64,000 nucleotides of DNA from Engraulis encrasicolus (taxonomy: Eukaryota; Chordata; Actinopteri; Clupeiformes; Engraulidae): the NCBI RefSeq assembly GCF_034702125.1, contig NC_085857.1, positions 50,125,844-50,189,843 of the forward strand, read 5' to 3'. Within the stretch, counting starts at the first letter, position 1. Each line of letters begins with the position of its first letter. This document shows positions 63,106 through 64,000 of this stretch, piece by piece. Made by a program: the position numbers and the translations under genes. The notes under the pieces are model-generated. The model was not told the origin of the DNA, ran no database searches, and saw only the letters and a program-made list of their open reading frames with translations.

Positions 63106-63554
63106 GAAATGAGAGGTTTTGAAACCTACTTGTGCCGTTACTGACGGAACGTGCCCAGTTTCAAAATAACCCCTGAGAAAAGTGGCGTGACCATAGCCAG
63201 GCGTGTTGAATTAAGAGGGAGTATCCACCCCTTCACCTTTTCTATCCATACAATTGGATCATCCTCTAGCCATCTCCCTCTCTATCAATATTTACCTATT
63301 CATGTTCATCAACATAGATAGACTGCAAGAACGACTTATGACAATGATGTGTACACGTGCTAGATGTGAGATGTGCATAAGCAGATGTGACGAAGAACTA
63401 AACTACTAAAATAATCATTGCAACCAAAACATGAGTGAAAATTAGAAAGAAAGACTGGCAACAAGGAAAAAAAGAGAAGTAGCTTGGGTTAAAAAAAAGT
63501 TGTGTCAAAACAACTTGGTTAAATGGTGGAAGAGAGAGTTGTATATTTACTGTG

Positions 63555-63702
63555 AGGTGCCATACAGGGAACTGACTGAAGGGAGTGAGGTGAGATGTGA
63601 ACCTCTCCGAATCTCACTCAGGTCAGTTCCATGTACAGTGAGTAGTCAAGCTTGATGCTCCACAACTCAAGTAAGAGTCAAGGACACAAAGAGCACGATC
63701 AG
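63555..63702 (+). promoter_or_regulatory. Gene 5 promoter block and leader exon
   Basis: A diverged version of the shared block (ACTGACTGAAGGGAGTGAGG, GAGATGTGAACCTC) with the E-box changed to CAGGTC, then an exon end GCACGATCAG at 63702 and GTAAGA donor. The coding exons would lie beyond the window. Confidence 0.6.
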
Positions 63703-63938
63703 GTAAGACAAATCAGATACACGATACACTGGCAATCAAAGAGATAGTGAGTTTGCTGTAATAGTAGAAGTGAGTATGTAGCACTCGATTCCGGAGCCTG
63801 GACTTGGAACAGAACATGATCAGGTAAGACAAATCAGATACACGATACACTGGCAATCAAAGAGATAGTGAGTTTGCTGTAATAGTAGAAGTGAGTATGT
63901 AGCACTCGATTCCGGAGTCTGGACTTGGAACAGAACAC
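63697..63938 (+). repeat. 121-bp tandem duplication carrying the leader-exon donor
   Basis: Two nearly identical 121-bp units each start GATCAGGTAAGACAAATCAG. The start of a third (GATCTGAAG at 63939) lacks the donor. Confidence 0.92.
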
Positions 63939-64000
63939 GATCTGAAGACCATTTTGCACTTTCCCGGTCTGGACTGGGGCTCAATCCCTGAAAGACTTCT

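Overview
The window is eukaryotic DNA from a ray-finned (teleost-like) fish. It has split genes with phase-1 Ig-type exons, very dense CA/GT, CT/GA and tetranucleotide microsatellites, tRNA-derived SINEs, a LINE fragment typical of fish, many MITEs and two assembly gaps (29168-29265 and 53256-53355). Species cannot be told from the sequence.

The real genes form a tandem cluster of one family: small type I receptors with a leader, one V-type Ig domain of the CD300/CMRF35-like (pIgR-like) kind, a Thr/Pro-rich stalk in 2-4 small exons, one transmembrane exon and a tail made of 14-residue units that each carry a Tyr-x-x-Leu motif. Gene 1 (263-2680, +) is cut by the window edge. Gene 2 (4172-10101, +) and gene 3 (13196-17161, +) look complete. 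Gene 4 is split: its leader exon lies at 22147-22186 and a matching transmembrane-to-tail part at 60585-62313, with no Ig or stalk exon seen between. The promoter and leader exon of a fifth gene start near 63555. Each unit ends in AATAAA followed by a conserved downstream block that runs into the next gene's promoter.

Layout: block A (1-29167), gap, block B (29266-53255), gap, block C (53356-64000). Block B is a reverse-complement copy of A 2731 to about 24265. It carries inverted copies of gene 2 (intact, 44913-51909, -), gene 3 (broken, 33589-42788, -) and the gene 4 leader (30835-30874, -). The start of C repeats A 27630-29167 in direct orientation and then goes on uniquely. Because both ends of B are gaps and A and C overlap, B may be the second haplotype placed backwards by the assembler. 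A true inverted duplication is the alternative. The arms differ by a few percent in the gene 2 Ig exon, far more in the gene 3 Ig exon, by tail-repeat number, and by at least ten presence/absence insertions (LINE, solo LTR, Tc1/mariner-like and Harbinger-like MITEs, a palindromic retroinsertion and others).

Inferred biology: the transmembrane segments lack charged residues, so partner adaptors such as DAP12 are not suggested. Signalling would come from the repeated tyrosine motifs, whose number changes from gene to gene and copy to copy. Promoters of genes 2 and 3 have PU.1/ETS-like GAGGAAGT sites, in keeping with myeloid expression. One such site is destroyed in the inverted copy of gene 3.
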